The translations under genes and the position numbers were made by a program. Below, piece by piece: positions 1 to 6,737 of a stretch of 10,487 nucleotides of DNA (position 1 is its first letter; the number at the start of each line of letters is the position of its first letter). Location of the stretch: NCBI GenBank assembly GCA_964410485.1, contig CAYPHJ010000137.1, forward strand, positions 1-10,487, in the 5' to 3' direction. Under the pieces are notes generated by a model. That model had not been told where the DNA came from, ran no database searches, and was given only the letters and a program-made list of their open reading frames with translations. This stretch comes from CAYPHJ01 sp964410485. Its GTDB lineage: Bacteria > Desulfobacterota > Binatia > UBA9968.

Positions 1-10
1 ATCCGAGAAC

Positions 11-32
11 AAGGGGGCCGAGGTTCCCCCTT
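11..32. terminator. Terminator-like hairpin, possible
   Basis: A perfect 7-bp stem, AAGGGGG at 11-17 against CCCCCTT at 26-32, closes an 8-base loop. Only three T residues follow on the plus strand, and no T-run follows on the minus strand. It is the only GC-rich simple hairpin left of the leftward dehydrogenase operon and lies about 375 bases beyond its last stop codon. It could end that transcript or one arriving from outside the window. The short T-run makes this tentative. Confidence 0.3.
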
Positions 33-36
33 TCAT

Positions 37-60
37 AAGAGACGCAAAGGCGCAAAGGGT
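37..60. repeat. Short tandem repeat, GCGCAAAG-type
   Basis: Two near-identical 8-base units (ACGCAAAGG followed by CGCAAAGGG) stand in tandem. It is one of several different short-period repeats in the gaps of this window. No coding potential is seen. The small tandem TACGCCA TACGCCA at 94-107 is similar in kind. Confidence 0.45.
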
Positions 61-114
61 AAACAGGGACTGCAGTTCGTTTGCTGAGATTGATACGCCA
101 TACGCCACGTGTAT

Positions 115-339
115 TGTCATGCTGAACGCAGTGAAACATCTGCTTGTGCTTTGATTCCGCCCAGCAAGAACAAAGCAGAGTTTTCGGCTGAAGCCTCAGA
201 ACGACAGCTCGAGGTTTCAAACTGAAATCCGGGTTTTGAATTTGGAATTTTGAGTATTCGGATTTCTTTCGAATTTAGTGCTTCGGATTTGTCCGGTTTC
301 TTGGCGGCTTGGCGAGAAAATATTGGTTCGGCAATGACA
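115..339. repeat. Possible small element with inverted ends
   Basis: TGTCATGCTGAA at 115-126 is matched in inverse orientation by TTCGGCAATGACA at 327-339, which reads TGTCATTGCCGAA on the other strand. This gives end sequences of about 12 bases with one indel and one mismatch, bounding 225 bases without a convincing gene. The interior holds copies of a 9-base AT-rich motif: TTCGGATTT at 257-265 and 282-290, TTCGAATTT at 268-276, and the related TTTGAATTT at 235-243. The whole could be a degraded non-autonomous element or simply clustered intergenic repeats. No target-site duplication was identified. Confidence 0.3.
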
Positions 340-406
340 GTTACGCACGCGGCCAAAGTTCTCAGATACAGTAGTACGAAGACGGCTTGGTTTGCGACGG
401 GCGCCC

Positions 407-1606
407 CTACTTCGCTTCGAGCAACATGAGCGCCGGATCTTCAAGGTGCTCGATGATGACGTTCAGGAACCGCGCCGCCTCGACGCCGTCGATCACGCGA
501 TGGTCGAACGCCAGGGATAATGGCATGATCCTGCGGATCACGATTTGACCGTCCTTCACGGCAGGTCGGTCTTCTATCTTGCCGATTCCCAGAATGGCTA
601 CTTCCGGGTAATTAATGATGGGAGTGCCGTAGGACGCGCCGATCACACCGTAATTCGTTACGGTGAAAGTGCTTCCTTTGAGATCCGTCAGGTCGAGCCG
701 CCGTTGTCGCGCCTTTTCCGCCAGGGTGCTTATCTCTTTGGCAAGCTCGAGCATGTTTTTTTGGTCTGCCTGTTTGATGGAAAAGACGATCAAACCATCC
801 GGCGTGTCGACCGCAATGCCAATGTTGTAGTACTTTTTAAGCACAATTTGCGCGCTATCATCGTCCATCGTGGCGTTTAGATATGGGTGAGCCTTGAGCG
901 CTGTGATGACGGCTTTGATGACGAACGGCAGATAAGTGAGCTTGATGCCTCTCTCCAGGGCCAGTTTTTTTTCTTTGAGGCGCACCTCTTCCAGATCCGA
1001 AATATCCACGTCTTCCCAGATGGTGACGTCCGGAACCCGTTGCCGCGCCTCTTGCATGCGTTTGGCGACAGTGCGCCGTATGCCGCGCAGCGGGATCCGT
1101 TGGACCGGACCGTGGGCATCCGCTTCCCCGCCAACGGCTTCCGGCGGGGGTGCGGTGATGCGCTCGATGTCTTCCTTGACGACTCGTCCTTCCGGTCCCG
1201 TGCCGCGGATTTGTGTCAGGTCCAGACCTAGCTCACGGGCAAGCTTCCGTATGGCCGGGGTCGCTTTGACTGGTTCCGGGGTTTCGACGACTTCTTCTTC
1301 GTCGGCGAGGGAGCCAACTACTGTTCCGCCGTCCTTGCTTTCGGCTTGCGGTTGCGGCGCTCCTCTTGCATTTTCCTCCACGCTCGCGAGAGATTGACCG
1401 ACCTTCACGATGTCACCTTCTTGCCAATGGCGCTTGACCAGGATTCCGGCATAGGGGGAGGGAAGAGTGACGATCGCCTTGTCGGTTTCGATTTCCACCA
1501 GATCCTGGTGTTCCTTGACAGGCTCGCGCTCGTCGATGAGCCACTTCACAATTTCCGCTTCCGTGATCCCTTCGCCGACGTCGGGCAGATGAAATTCTTT
1601 GATCAT
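407..1606 (-). CDS. pdhC: 2-oxoacid dehydrogenase complex E2 (dihydrolipoyl acyltransferase)
   Basis: This is the 399-residue core of a pyruvate or branched-chain 2-oxoacid dehydrogenase complex, which transfers the acyl group from lipoate to CoA in the cytoplasm. The domains stand in the usual order. A lipoyl domain covers residues 1-80, with the lipoylated lysine K43 in EIETDKA. A charged Ala/Pro/Glu linker follows. The E3-binding domain is at about 115-150 (ATPAIRKLAREL...GTGPEGRVVKEDI). The acyltransferase domain runs from about 168 to the end, with the catalytic motif H369-RVI-D373-G374. The TPIINYPEVAILGIGKI segment resembles Bacillus-type PDH E2, so sequence alone does not prove a branched-chain substrate; the symbol is by resemblance. 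It is the last gene of the leftward E1 alpha-E1 beta-E2 operon, 20 bases after E1 beta. An AAGGA abuts the ATG with no spacer, so initiation may depend on coupling to E1 beta. One lipoyl domain is typical of bacteria outside the enterics. Confidence 0.93.
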   Translation of the reverse strand: MIKEFHLPDVGEGITEAEIVKWLIDEREPVKEHQDLVEIETDKAIVTLPSPYAGILVKRHWQEGDIVKVGQSLASVEENARGAPQPQAESKDGGTVVGSLADEEEVVETPEPVKATPAIRKLARELGLDLTQIRGTGPEGRVVKEDIERITAPPPEAVGGEADAHGPVQRIPLRGIRRTVAKRMQEARQRVPDVTIWEDVDISDLEEVRLKEKKLALERGIKLTYLPFVIKAVITALKAHPYLNATMDDDSAQIVLKKYYNIGIAVDTPDGLIVFSIKQADQKNMLELAKEISTLAEKARQRRLDLTDLKGSTFTVTNYGVIGASYGTPIINYPEVAILGIGKIEDRPAVKDGQIVIRRIMPLSLAFDHRVIDGVEAARFLNVIIEHLEDPALMLLEAK

Positions 1607-1611
1607 TCCTT
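1607..1611 (-). promoter_or_regulatory. AAGGA directly touching the E2 start codon
   Basis: On the minus strand AAGGA is immediately followed by ATG (1604-1606). The normal spacer of five to nine bases is missing, so it is a poor ribosome binding site as placed. The start is nonetheless supported because the lipoyl domain begins right there (MIKEFHLPDVGEG). Coupling to the E1 beta stop 20 bases upstream is the likely route of initiation. Confidence 0.4.
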
Positions 1612-1626
1612 GGCGTTTGTGGCAGG

Positions 1627-2604
1627 TTACATGCTCATGACGCGAGTGATGGCTTGCACGACGCGCGGGGCATCCGGGAGGAAGTGCTTTTCTAGCTTGG
1701 GCAGCGGCATGATGATTTGAAAGCCCGTCACCCTTTCCACGGGCGCTTCGAGAAAAAACAGCGCTTCCTCATTGATGCGCGCGATAAGTTCAGCGCCGAA
1801 GCCGCAGCTTCGGGGCGCCTCGTGAACGATCACGGCCTTTTTGGTTTTCTTGATGGATTCGACAATGGTTTCCATGTCCAGGGGCGAGAGAGTACGTAAA
1901 TCGACGACTTCCGAACTGACTCCCCGCTCGCCCATGAGCCGCGCCCCCTGGAGCGCCACCTGGAGCATCGCGCCCCAACTAATCAAAGTGACATCGTTGC
2001 CTTCCATGACGATCCGAGCCTGTCCGAGCGGGATCGTGTACTCCTCTTCCGGAATTTCTTCGCGCAGGCCTCTGTAGATTCTTTTGGGTTCCATGAAAAT
2101 CACGGGATCGGGATCGCGGATAGCCGAAACAAGCAGCCCTTTGGCTTCGCAGGGCGTGGAAGGAATGACGACTTTCAACCCCGGCGTGTGTACGAAATAC
2201 GCTTCGTTGCTTTCGGAATGATGCTCGGGCGCTCGAATCCCGCCGCCGTAGGGCATGCGCACGACCAGGGGGCATTCGTATCTTCCACGAGACCGCGTGC
2301 GAATCCGGGCGGCATGGCACACGAGCTGCTCCATGGCCGCGTAAACAAATCCTTCAAACTGGATCTCGGCGACCGGTCGCAAACCGTAGACCGCCATGCC
2401 GATTGCCGTACCAACGATGGCCGATTCCGACAGCGGAGTGTCGATCACTCGCGCCTCGCCGAACAGATCATACAGGCCTTGAGTCACCCTGAATACGCCG
2501 CCATTCTTCCCGACATCTTCGCCGAGGACGACTACTCTAGGGTCCCGTTCCATTTCTTGCTTCAGCGCAAGGTTGACCGCTTCAACAAGCGTGAGTTTTG
2601 CCAT
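1627..2604 (-). CDS. pdhB: 2-oxoacid dehydrogenase complex E1 beta subunit
   Basis: A full-length 325-residue E1 beta chain, the partner of the alpha chain in the thiamine diphosphate-dependent decarboxylase that loads acyl groups on the E2 lipoyl domain. The N-terminal half is the transketolase-type pyrimidine-binding domain. E60, in DTPLSES, is in the position of the glutamate that activates the cofactor, and H128, in the family signature PEHHSESNEAYF, is an active-site histidine. The C-terminal transketolase domain starts near residue 195 (GQARIVMEGNDVTLISWG) and contains the conserved RTLSPLD. It resembles the pyruvate and branched-chain E1 beta family equally well by eye. It sits 56 bases after E1 alpha and 20 before E2 in the same leftward operon. 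ACGGAG, seven bases before the ATG on the minus strand (CTCCG at 2611-2615 on the plus strand), is a good ribosome binding site and fixes the start. Confidence 0.93.
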   Translation of the reverse strand: MAKLTLVEAVNLALKQEMERDPRVVVLGEDVGKNGGVFRVTQGLYDLFGEARVIDTPLSESAIVGTAIGMAVYGLRPVAEIQFEGFVYAAMEQLVCHAARIRTRSRGRYECPLVVRMPYGGGIRAPEHHSESNEAYFVHTPGLKVVIPSTPCEAKGLLVSAIRDPDPVIFMEPKRIYRGLREEIPEEEYTIPLGQARIVMEGNDVTLISWGAMLQVALQGARLMGERGVSSEVVDLRTLSPLDMETIVESIKKTKKAVIVHEAPRSCGFGAELIARINEEALFFLEAPVERVTGFQIIMPLPKLEKHFLPDAPRVVQAITRVMSM

Positions 2605-2628
2605 CGCCGACTCCGTTCGCTACGCTCA

Positions 2629-2665
2629 CCCATTTCAGATCTCAGATTTCAGATCTCATTTCAGC
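2629..2665. repeat. Seven-base degenerate tandem repeat between E1 genes
   Basis: On the plus strand TTTCAGA, TCTCAGA, TTTCAGA and TCTCATT-TCAG follow each other with a 7-base period. The array fills most of the 56-base gap between E1 alpha and E1 beta and runs into the E1 alpha stop codon (TCA at 2661-2663 on the plus strand). It therefore lies inside the operon transcript. Between it and the E1 beta ribosome binding site is TTCGCTACGCTC, which looks like another degenerate intergenic fragment. Confidence 0.55.
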
Positions 2666-3737
2666 GCCGGCCATTGCCATTGAACAGGGCCGCCATCTGT
2701 TGTTCGAGCTCTGGCGGCATCTCCCGGAAGGTATAGCGAAACATGTCACGCGGATCCGGGGGCGGAGTGTTCTCCAGTTCCTGAACTGCCGCTTCCACTT
2801 GCTCCCGCGCAGTTGTGAGCACTTGCTGTTCATAGGATTGATCCCAGAAACCGTTTCTCTCCATGTATTTTCTCAGACGTTCGATCGGCTCCCTCGCCTT
2901 CCACTGCGTGACTTCTTCCGTGCTGCGGTAACGCGAAGCGTCATCCGCCGTGGTGTGATCGCCAAGGCGATAGGTCAGAGCTTCGATAAAGGTCGGGCCG
3001 CCGCCGGCGCGCGCTCGCTTTAGGGCCTCGTCAGTAGCTTTATAAACCGCGAAAACATCATTGCCGTCCACTTGAATCCCGGGCAAGCCATAGGCAATCG
3101 CTTTTTGTGCCAGTGTTTCGGCGGCCGTCTGGCGCGACAACGGAACCGATATTGCCCACTGGTTGTTTTGACAGACAAAGACAACGGGTATCGAAAAGAC
3201 TCCTGCGAAATTCAGTCCTTCGTGAAAATCGCCTTTGGATGTCGCGCCATCCCCCATGTACACCAGCACGGCGATCTTATCGCCCCTCAATTTGGCTCCC
3301 CAGGCCACGCCGGTGCCCATGGGTATCTGCGTCCCCACAGGAATAGTGATCGGAAAGTCGTTCTGCCCTTCGGGAATCATGCTTCCCCGTTCGTCGCCTG
3401 ACCAATATTGAAGAATCTTCGCGAGAGGCAGTCCTCTCACGAGAGACGCTCCCGGCTCTCGAAATGACGGGAACATCCAATCTGATGGCTGGAGGGGCAG
3501 GGCGCTGGCTACTTGCGCGGCTTCTTGGCCAAGGATAGAAGCGTAGGTTCCGAGGCGGCCTTCCCGTTGAAGCTTGAACGCTCGTTCATCGAAACTGCGC
3601 GCAATAACCATGCACTCGTAGAGACGACGAATGCCGTCACTCGAAAGGGGAGGGCGCAGCTCCTCGTCACAATTTCCCCTTTCATCCAGGATTTGCAGTC
3701 GCTCGACTTCAAAGCGCTTGATCGTCGTTCTTGGCAT
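2661..3737 (-). CDS. pdhA: 2-oxoacid dehydrogenase complex E1 alpha subunit
   Basis: A 358-residue E1 alpha chain. With E1 beta it decarboxylates a 2-oxoacid using thiamine diphosphate. The cofactor motif is complete, from GDG at 162-164 to NN at 191-192 (GDGATSKGDFHEGLNFAG...CQNN). The phosphorylation-loop region YRLGDHTTADDASRYRS, with H261, is intact. The segments RLGTYASILGQEA near residue 61 and FREPGASLVRGLPL near 92 follow the pattern of Bacillus-type PdhA. Such enzymes are annotated as pyruvate dehydrogenase, but in several archaea and bacteria close homologues act on branched-chain 2-oxoacids. The divergent mutase cluster makes that attractive here, as an inference. It is the first gene of the leftward operon. 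The ATG at 3737 gives an N-terminus of family length, although no clear Shine-Dalgarno precedes it. The C-terminal end (LFNGNGRR) runs into a repeat array. Confidence 0.93.
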   Translation of the reverse strand: MPRTTIKRFEVERLQILDERGNCDEELRPPLSSDGIRRLYECMVIARSFDERAFKLQREGRLGTYASILGQEAAQVASALPLQPSDWMFPSFREPGASLVRGLPLAKILQYWSGDERGSMIPEGQNDFPITIPVGTQIPMGTGVAWGAKLRGDKIAVLVYMGDGATSKGDFHEGLNFAGVFSIPVVFVCQNNQWAISVPLSRQTAAETLAQKAIAYGLPGIQVDGNDVFAVYKATDEALKRARAGGGPTFIEALTYRLGDHTTADDASRYRSTEEVTQWKAREPIERLRKYMERNGFWDQSYEQQVLTTAREQVEAAVQELENTPPPDPRDMFRYTFREMPPELEQQMAALFNGNGRR

Positions 3738-3893
3738 GGGCGCGTTTGATCGGTTTGCCTCTATTATTTCCGATCAACTCTCCATTCTACGAAAACAATT
3801 CTAGCACTCCGGCAACCCAGATTAAACTTCTTTTGTTATTTTTTGTTTCTGTTAAAATACCCGTCAAGAAAGGGATCTCCACTATGGAGGCCG

Positions 3894-3916
3894 ATCCCGA
3901 CCGAGTGTCGGGGGAT
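3894..3916 (+). other. GC-rich hairpin in thiolase leader
   Basis: ATCCCGAC at 3894-3901 pairs with GTCGGGGGAT at 3907-3916, with an extra G pair of residues bulged and a 5-base loop. It lies about 310 bases before the thiolase start. Further downstream GGATCTCTG (3967-3975) can pair with CAGAGATATCC (4011-4021, two-base bulge). That pairing overlaps the alternative stem GCGGTG (3930-3935) with CACCGC (3977-3982). Whether these form in RNA is unknown. Confidence 0.3.
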
Positions 3917-4215
3917 TTCTATCTTCGGAGCGGTGCCAACTCTCAGGCCAACTTGCAGCAAGACACGGATCTCTGTCACCGCCTAAGCTACCGACTCACC
4001 TGGAGATTGCCAGAGATATCCCCGGTCTCGGGTCTCACGACGCGGGTGTTGTTCCCCCTGAACTCGATAGATTTCCAGAACCCAAGCATGAATCCGGCCA
4101 ATCCCTTACAGTCGCCGAAAAGATTCGATTACGAGGCGGAGCATCTTGGTCTCTTGACCCTGGTTTGGCCTACATACGAGCACGCACCACGAGCACGAGT
4201 TTGCCACTGGCCCGT

Positions 4216-4221
4216 AGGAGG
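4216..4221 (+). promoter_or_regulatory. Ribosome binding site of the thiolase
   Basis: AGGAGG stands six bases before GTG at 4228. It is the strongest Shine-Dalgarno in the window and decides the start: an in-frame ATG at 4165 would add 21 residues that no thiolase needs. Confidence 0.85.
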
Positions 4222-4227
4222 AAGCGC

Positions 4228-5406
4228 GTGAGAGAAGTTTATATTGTTAGCGCCGCACGCACGCCGATCGGAAGTTTTCAAGGGCGGCTCAGTTCGCTTT
4301 CGGCGCCGCAACTTGGAAGCGTTGTTATTGCCGAAGCTCTCGCGAGAGCGCAAGTTGCTCCTGATCAAGTCGATGAAGTGATCATGGGAAACGTGTTATC
4401 GGCCGGAGTGGGCCAGGCGCCGGCGCGCCAGGCGAGTCTTGGGGCGGGAGTTCCCAAGGGTGTTCCCTGCATGACCATCAACAAAGTCTGCGGCTCGGGA
4501 CTGAAGGCAGTCATGCTAGCCGCTCAGGCGATCATTTGTAGTGAAGCCGACATCGTCGTGGCCGGCGGCATGGAGAGCATGAGCAATGCACCCTATCTCC
4601 TTCTGAAAGCAAGAAGCGGCTATCGCATGGGACCAGGCGAGCTCGTCGATAGCATGATCCACGACGGCTTGCGCGACGCCTATCATGAGTTTCACATGGG
4701 ATTGGCCGCGGAAAGGTGCGCGGCCACGTTTGGGATCGGCCGAGCGCAACAAGATGAGTTCGCCGGCGCCAGTTATCAGCGCGCCCTCCAGGCGCAGCAG
4801 CGGGGGGACTTCAGACGCGAGATAGTTGCCGTGGAGGTGCCGCGCCGATCACCGGCAGAGCTCGTCTCGGAAGACGAAGAGCCGGCGCGCATCAATATAG
4901 AGAGACTCCCGACCCTGAAGCCGGCGTTCGATAACGAAGGTACGGTCACGGCTGGGAATGCTTCATCCATCAGCGACGGGGCCGCGGCGCTGGTTGTCAT
5001 GGCGGCGGAAAAAATCAAGACGCTGGGATTAAAGCCGCGGGCCAGGATCGTCGCTTCCACTTCCTACGCCACGGAGCCGCAGTGGTTTACGACGGCGCCC
5101 GTGCATGCCATTTCCAAGTTGATGCACAAACTGGGACGCGACGCTTCCAAAATCGATCTGTTTGAGATCAACGAGGCATTTGCCGTCTGCTCGATTGCGG
5201 TGAACCGCGAGCTTGGTTTGGATGCGGCAAAGGTCAACGTGCGCGGCGGCGCAGTGGCCCTAGGGCACCCCATCGGCGCCAGCGGCGCCAGAATTTTGAC
5301 GACGTTGCTGCACGCATTAGAAGATCTGGACGGGAGGACCGGCATTGCCAGCTTGTGTATCGGCGGCGGCGAGGCCGTGGCGATGATGATCGAGCGGGAA
5401 AAATAG
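4228..5406 (+). CDS. Acetyl-CoA C-acetyltransferase (thiolase)
   Basis: A 392-residue type II thiolase that cleaves acetoacetyl-CoA or a longer 3-oxoacyl-CoA to acetyl-CoA, or runs in reverse, in the cytoplasm. The catalytic set is complete. The nucleophile C88 is in NKVCGSGLKAV, H347 in GHPIGASGARI, and the second cysteine C377 in LCIGGGEAVAM. The NEAFAV motif is also present. Length and the N-terminus MREVYIVSAARTPIGSF match the family exactly from the GTG start, which has an AGGAGG six bases upstream. The tail reads CIGGGEA rather than the common CIGGGQG, a mild deviation. It is the first gene of the rightward cluster; an acyl-CoA dehydrogenase follows after a 152-base gap filled by a palindromic element. 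In this setting it most likely finishes beta-oxidation of a short acyl-CoA such as the C4 product of the mutase. Confidence 0.93.
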   Translation: MREVYIVSAARTPIGSFQGRLSSLSAPQLGSVVIAEALARAQVAPDQVDEVIMGNVLSAGVGQAPARQASLGAGVPKGVPCMTINKVCGSGLKAVMLAAQAIICSEADIVVAGGMESMSNAPYLLLKARSGYRMGPGELVDSMIHDGLRDAYHEFHMGLAAERCAATFGIGRAQQDEFAGASYQRALQAQQRGDFRREIVAVEVPRRSPAELVSEDEEPARINIERLPTLKPAFDNEGTVTAGNASSISDGAAALVVMAAEKIKTLGLKPRARIVASTSYATEPQWFTTAPVHAISKLMHKLGRDASKIDLFEINEAFAVCSIAVNRELGLDAAKVNVRGGAVALGHPIGASGARILTTLLHALEDLDGRTGIASLCIGGGEAVAMMIEREK

Positions 5407-5425
5407 CCTTATGTTTTTTCTTCAT

Positions 5426-5551
5426 CAGGCTGGTCAAAAAGGTTCAGCTACGAGGCGCACGAAGATTGACGAGCGGAGGCGTACGTGCGCAGTACGTTGG
5501 AGCGGAGTCAATTGAGCGCAACGAAGTAGATGGGCCTTTTTCACCGGCCTG
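5426..5551. repeat. 126-base palindromic repeat element
   Basis: The ends are inverted copies. CAGGCTGGTCAAAAAGG at the left matches the complement of CCTTTTTCACCGGCCTG at the right with two mismatches, and the match goes on inward as CTAC (5448) with GTAG (5526), ATTGAC (5465-5470) with GTCAAT (5507-5512), and a central CGTAC/GTACG hairpin (5480-5484, 5492-5496). The whole can fold as one long imperfect hairpin. The form resembles palindromic repeats with CAGGC...TCAAAAAGG ends that recur in gaps of several uncultured bacterial genomes; this comes from memory. It occupies most of the space between the thiolase and acyl-CoA dehydrogenase 1 and ends seven bases before the latter's start codon. 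Confidence 0.75.
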
Positions 5552-5558
5552 AAACGCT

Positions 5559-6737
5559 ATGGATTTTGAGCTGACACAAGAGCAACAACTTGTTCGGGAA
5601 ATGACGCGCGCGTTTGTCGAGAGCGAGGTCAAGCCGATCGCCTCGAAGGCGGACCGCGGCGGAATCTATCCTGCCGATCTGATCAAAAAAATGGGCGAGA
5701 TGGGACTGATGGGCGTCTGTGTGCCGCAGGAGTATGGCGGCGCTGGGATGGACCTGGTTTCGTATGCCGTCGCAATGGAGGAAATCTCAAAAGGATGGGC
5801 TTCGCTCGGCGTCATTATGAGCGTAAACAATTCTCTTGTCTGTGCGCCTATCCTTGGCTGCGGCAGCCCGGCGCAAAAACAGAAACACCTGCCTGCATTG
5901 GCAAGTGGCGCTAGACTCGGTTGCTATGCGCTCACGGAGCCGGGCGCGGGTTCGGATGCAGGCTCCATTCAGACGCGGGCGAAACGCGCAGGAAACGAAT
6001 ATGTGCTCAACGGCAACAAGGTGTTTACCACGAGCGGAAGCCGAGCGGATGTGGCGATCGTTTATGCCGTGACCGACCCCGCCGGCGGTAAAAAGGGTAT
6101 CTCCGCTTTCATCGTGGAGAAGAGCGCTCCTGGCTTTATTGTTGGTCCACTGGAAGACAAACTGGGGCTTCGCTCATCGGACACCGCCGCTCTCATCTTC
6201 GAGGACTGCCGGGTTTCCCAGGAGAATATTCTGGGCAACGAAGGGGACGGCTTTAGAATCGCTCTGGAGACTCTGGACGGAGGCCGGATCGGCATCGCAG
6301 CTCAGGCGCTTGGAATCGCGCAGGGCTGTCTCGAAGAATCTCTTGTCTACGCCAGGCAGCGGCGGCAGTTCGGGCGGCCCATTGCCGAGTTTCAGGCTAT
6401 TCAGTGGATGCTCGCTGACATGTCAACGGAAATTAACGCCGCCAGGCTCTTGACCTATCGCGCCGCGTGGCGCGCGCAGCAGGGAGAGAAAGTAAGCCGC
6501 GAAGCGGCCATGGCCAAGCTCTTCGCCTCGGAGGCGAGCAACCGGATTGCCTATAAAGCGATACAGATTTTCGGCGGCTACGGCTATATCAAAGAGTCGG
6601 CCGTGGAGCGGTTCTTTCGTGACGCGCGCGTGACCACGTTGTATGAAGGGACTTCCGAGATTCAGCGACTGGTCATTGCGCGGGAGCTGCTACGGCAAAG
6701 TGAGCTTCAAAATGAGTCGCGGGAACAAGTCCTTTAA
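5559..6737 (+). CDS. Acyl-CoA dehydrogenase 1 (short-chain type)
   Basis: A 392-residue FAD enzyme that introduces the 2,3 double bond in an acyl-CoA and passes electrons to electron-transfer flavoprotein. The N-terminal helical domain begins MDFELTQEQQ. The flavin region ALTEPGAGSDAGS is at 124-136, followed by the middle beta domain. The C-terminal domain has RRQFGRPIAEFQAIQ at 268-282, IFGGYGYIKE near 337-346 and the catalytic base E363 in LYEGTSEIQR. Tyr before the catalytic Glu and the overall form match butyryl-CoA and other short-chain dehydrogenases. A straight-chain C4 substrate would fit the mutase product, but isobutyryl- or 2-methylbutyryl-CoA cannot be excluded. No Shine-Dalgarno is visible before the ATG, because a palindromic element ends seven bases upstream. 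The 3' end overlaps the mutase gene by 26 bases, which suggests coupled translation. Confidence 0.93.
   Translation: MDFELTQEQQLVREMTRAFVESEVKPIASKADRGGIYPADLIKKMGEMGLMGVCVPQEYGGAGMDLVSYAVAMEEISKGWASLGVIMSVNNSLVCAPILGCGSPAQKQKHLPALASGARLGCYALTEPGAGSDAGSIQTRAKRAGNEYVLNGNKVFTTSGSRADVAIVYAVTDPAGGKKGISAFIVEKSAPGFIVGPLEDKLGLRSSDTAALIFEDCRVSQENILGNEGDGFRIALETLDGGRIGIAAQALGIAQGCLEESLVYARQRRQFGRPIAEFQAIQWMLADMSTEINAARLLTYRAAWRAQQGEKVSREAAMAKLFASEASNRIAYKAIQIFGGYGYIKESAVERFFRDARVTTLYEGTSEIQRLVIARELLRQSELQNESREQVL

Larger units (their letters stand above)
3738..4227. promoter_or_regulatory. Divergent intergenic control region
   Basis: These 490 bases separate the leftward dehydrogenase operon from the rightward thiolase cluster and should hold both promoters. 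The first 125 bases are AT-rich. A possible leftward promoter reads TTAATC, 16 bases, TAGAAT on the minus strand (plus-strand positions 3820-3825 and 3798-3803), about 60 bases before the E1 alpha start. Rightward there is only a weak pair, TTGTTA at 3833 and TAAAAT at 3853, with a short 14-base spacer. From 3872 to about 4036 the sequence is rich in complementary segments and may form a folded leader for the thiolase transcript. Near 4176-4199 is a small ACGAGCAC-type repeat. I see no convincing gene: a 166-codon open frame spans the region but has no family features. Confidence 0.4.

Noticed and set aside
37..60. Possible cyclic di-GMP riboswitch because of GACGCAAAGGC
   Set aside because: The phrase is explained by the tandem CGCAAAGG repeat, and no flanking aptamer helices or GG-rich partner are present.
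2188..2736. 182-codon plus-strand frame over the E1 genes
   Set aside because: It lies antisense to the clear E1 beta gene and crosses the repeat array; no family features.
3930..3982. Glycine riboswitch-like AACTCTCAGGCCAA in the thiolase leader
   Set aside because: Only the CTCAGG segment matches. The partner CACCGAAGG...GCAA segment and the GGACAGAG that should follow are missing, and the downstream gene has no link to glycine.
4165..4227. Upstream ATG as thiolase start
   Set aside because: It adds 21 basic residues absent from the family, while GTG 4228 has AGGAGG at ideal spacing and gives the canonical N-terminus.
3731..4231. 166-codon plus-strand open frame across the divergent intergenic region
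   Set aside because: No recognisable domain, it begins inside E1 alpha on the other strand, and it overlaps the thiolase ribosome binding site and start.
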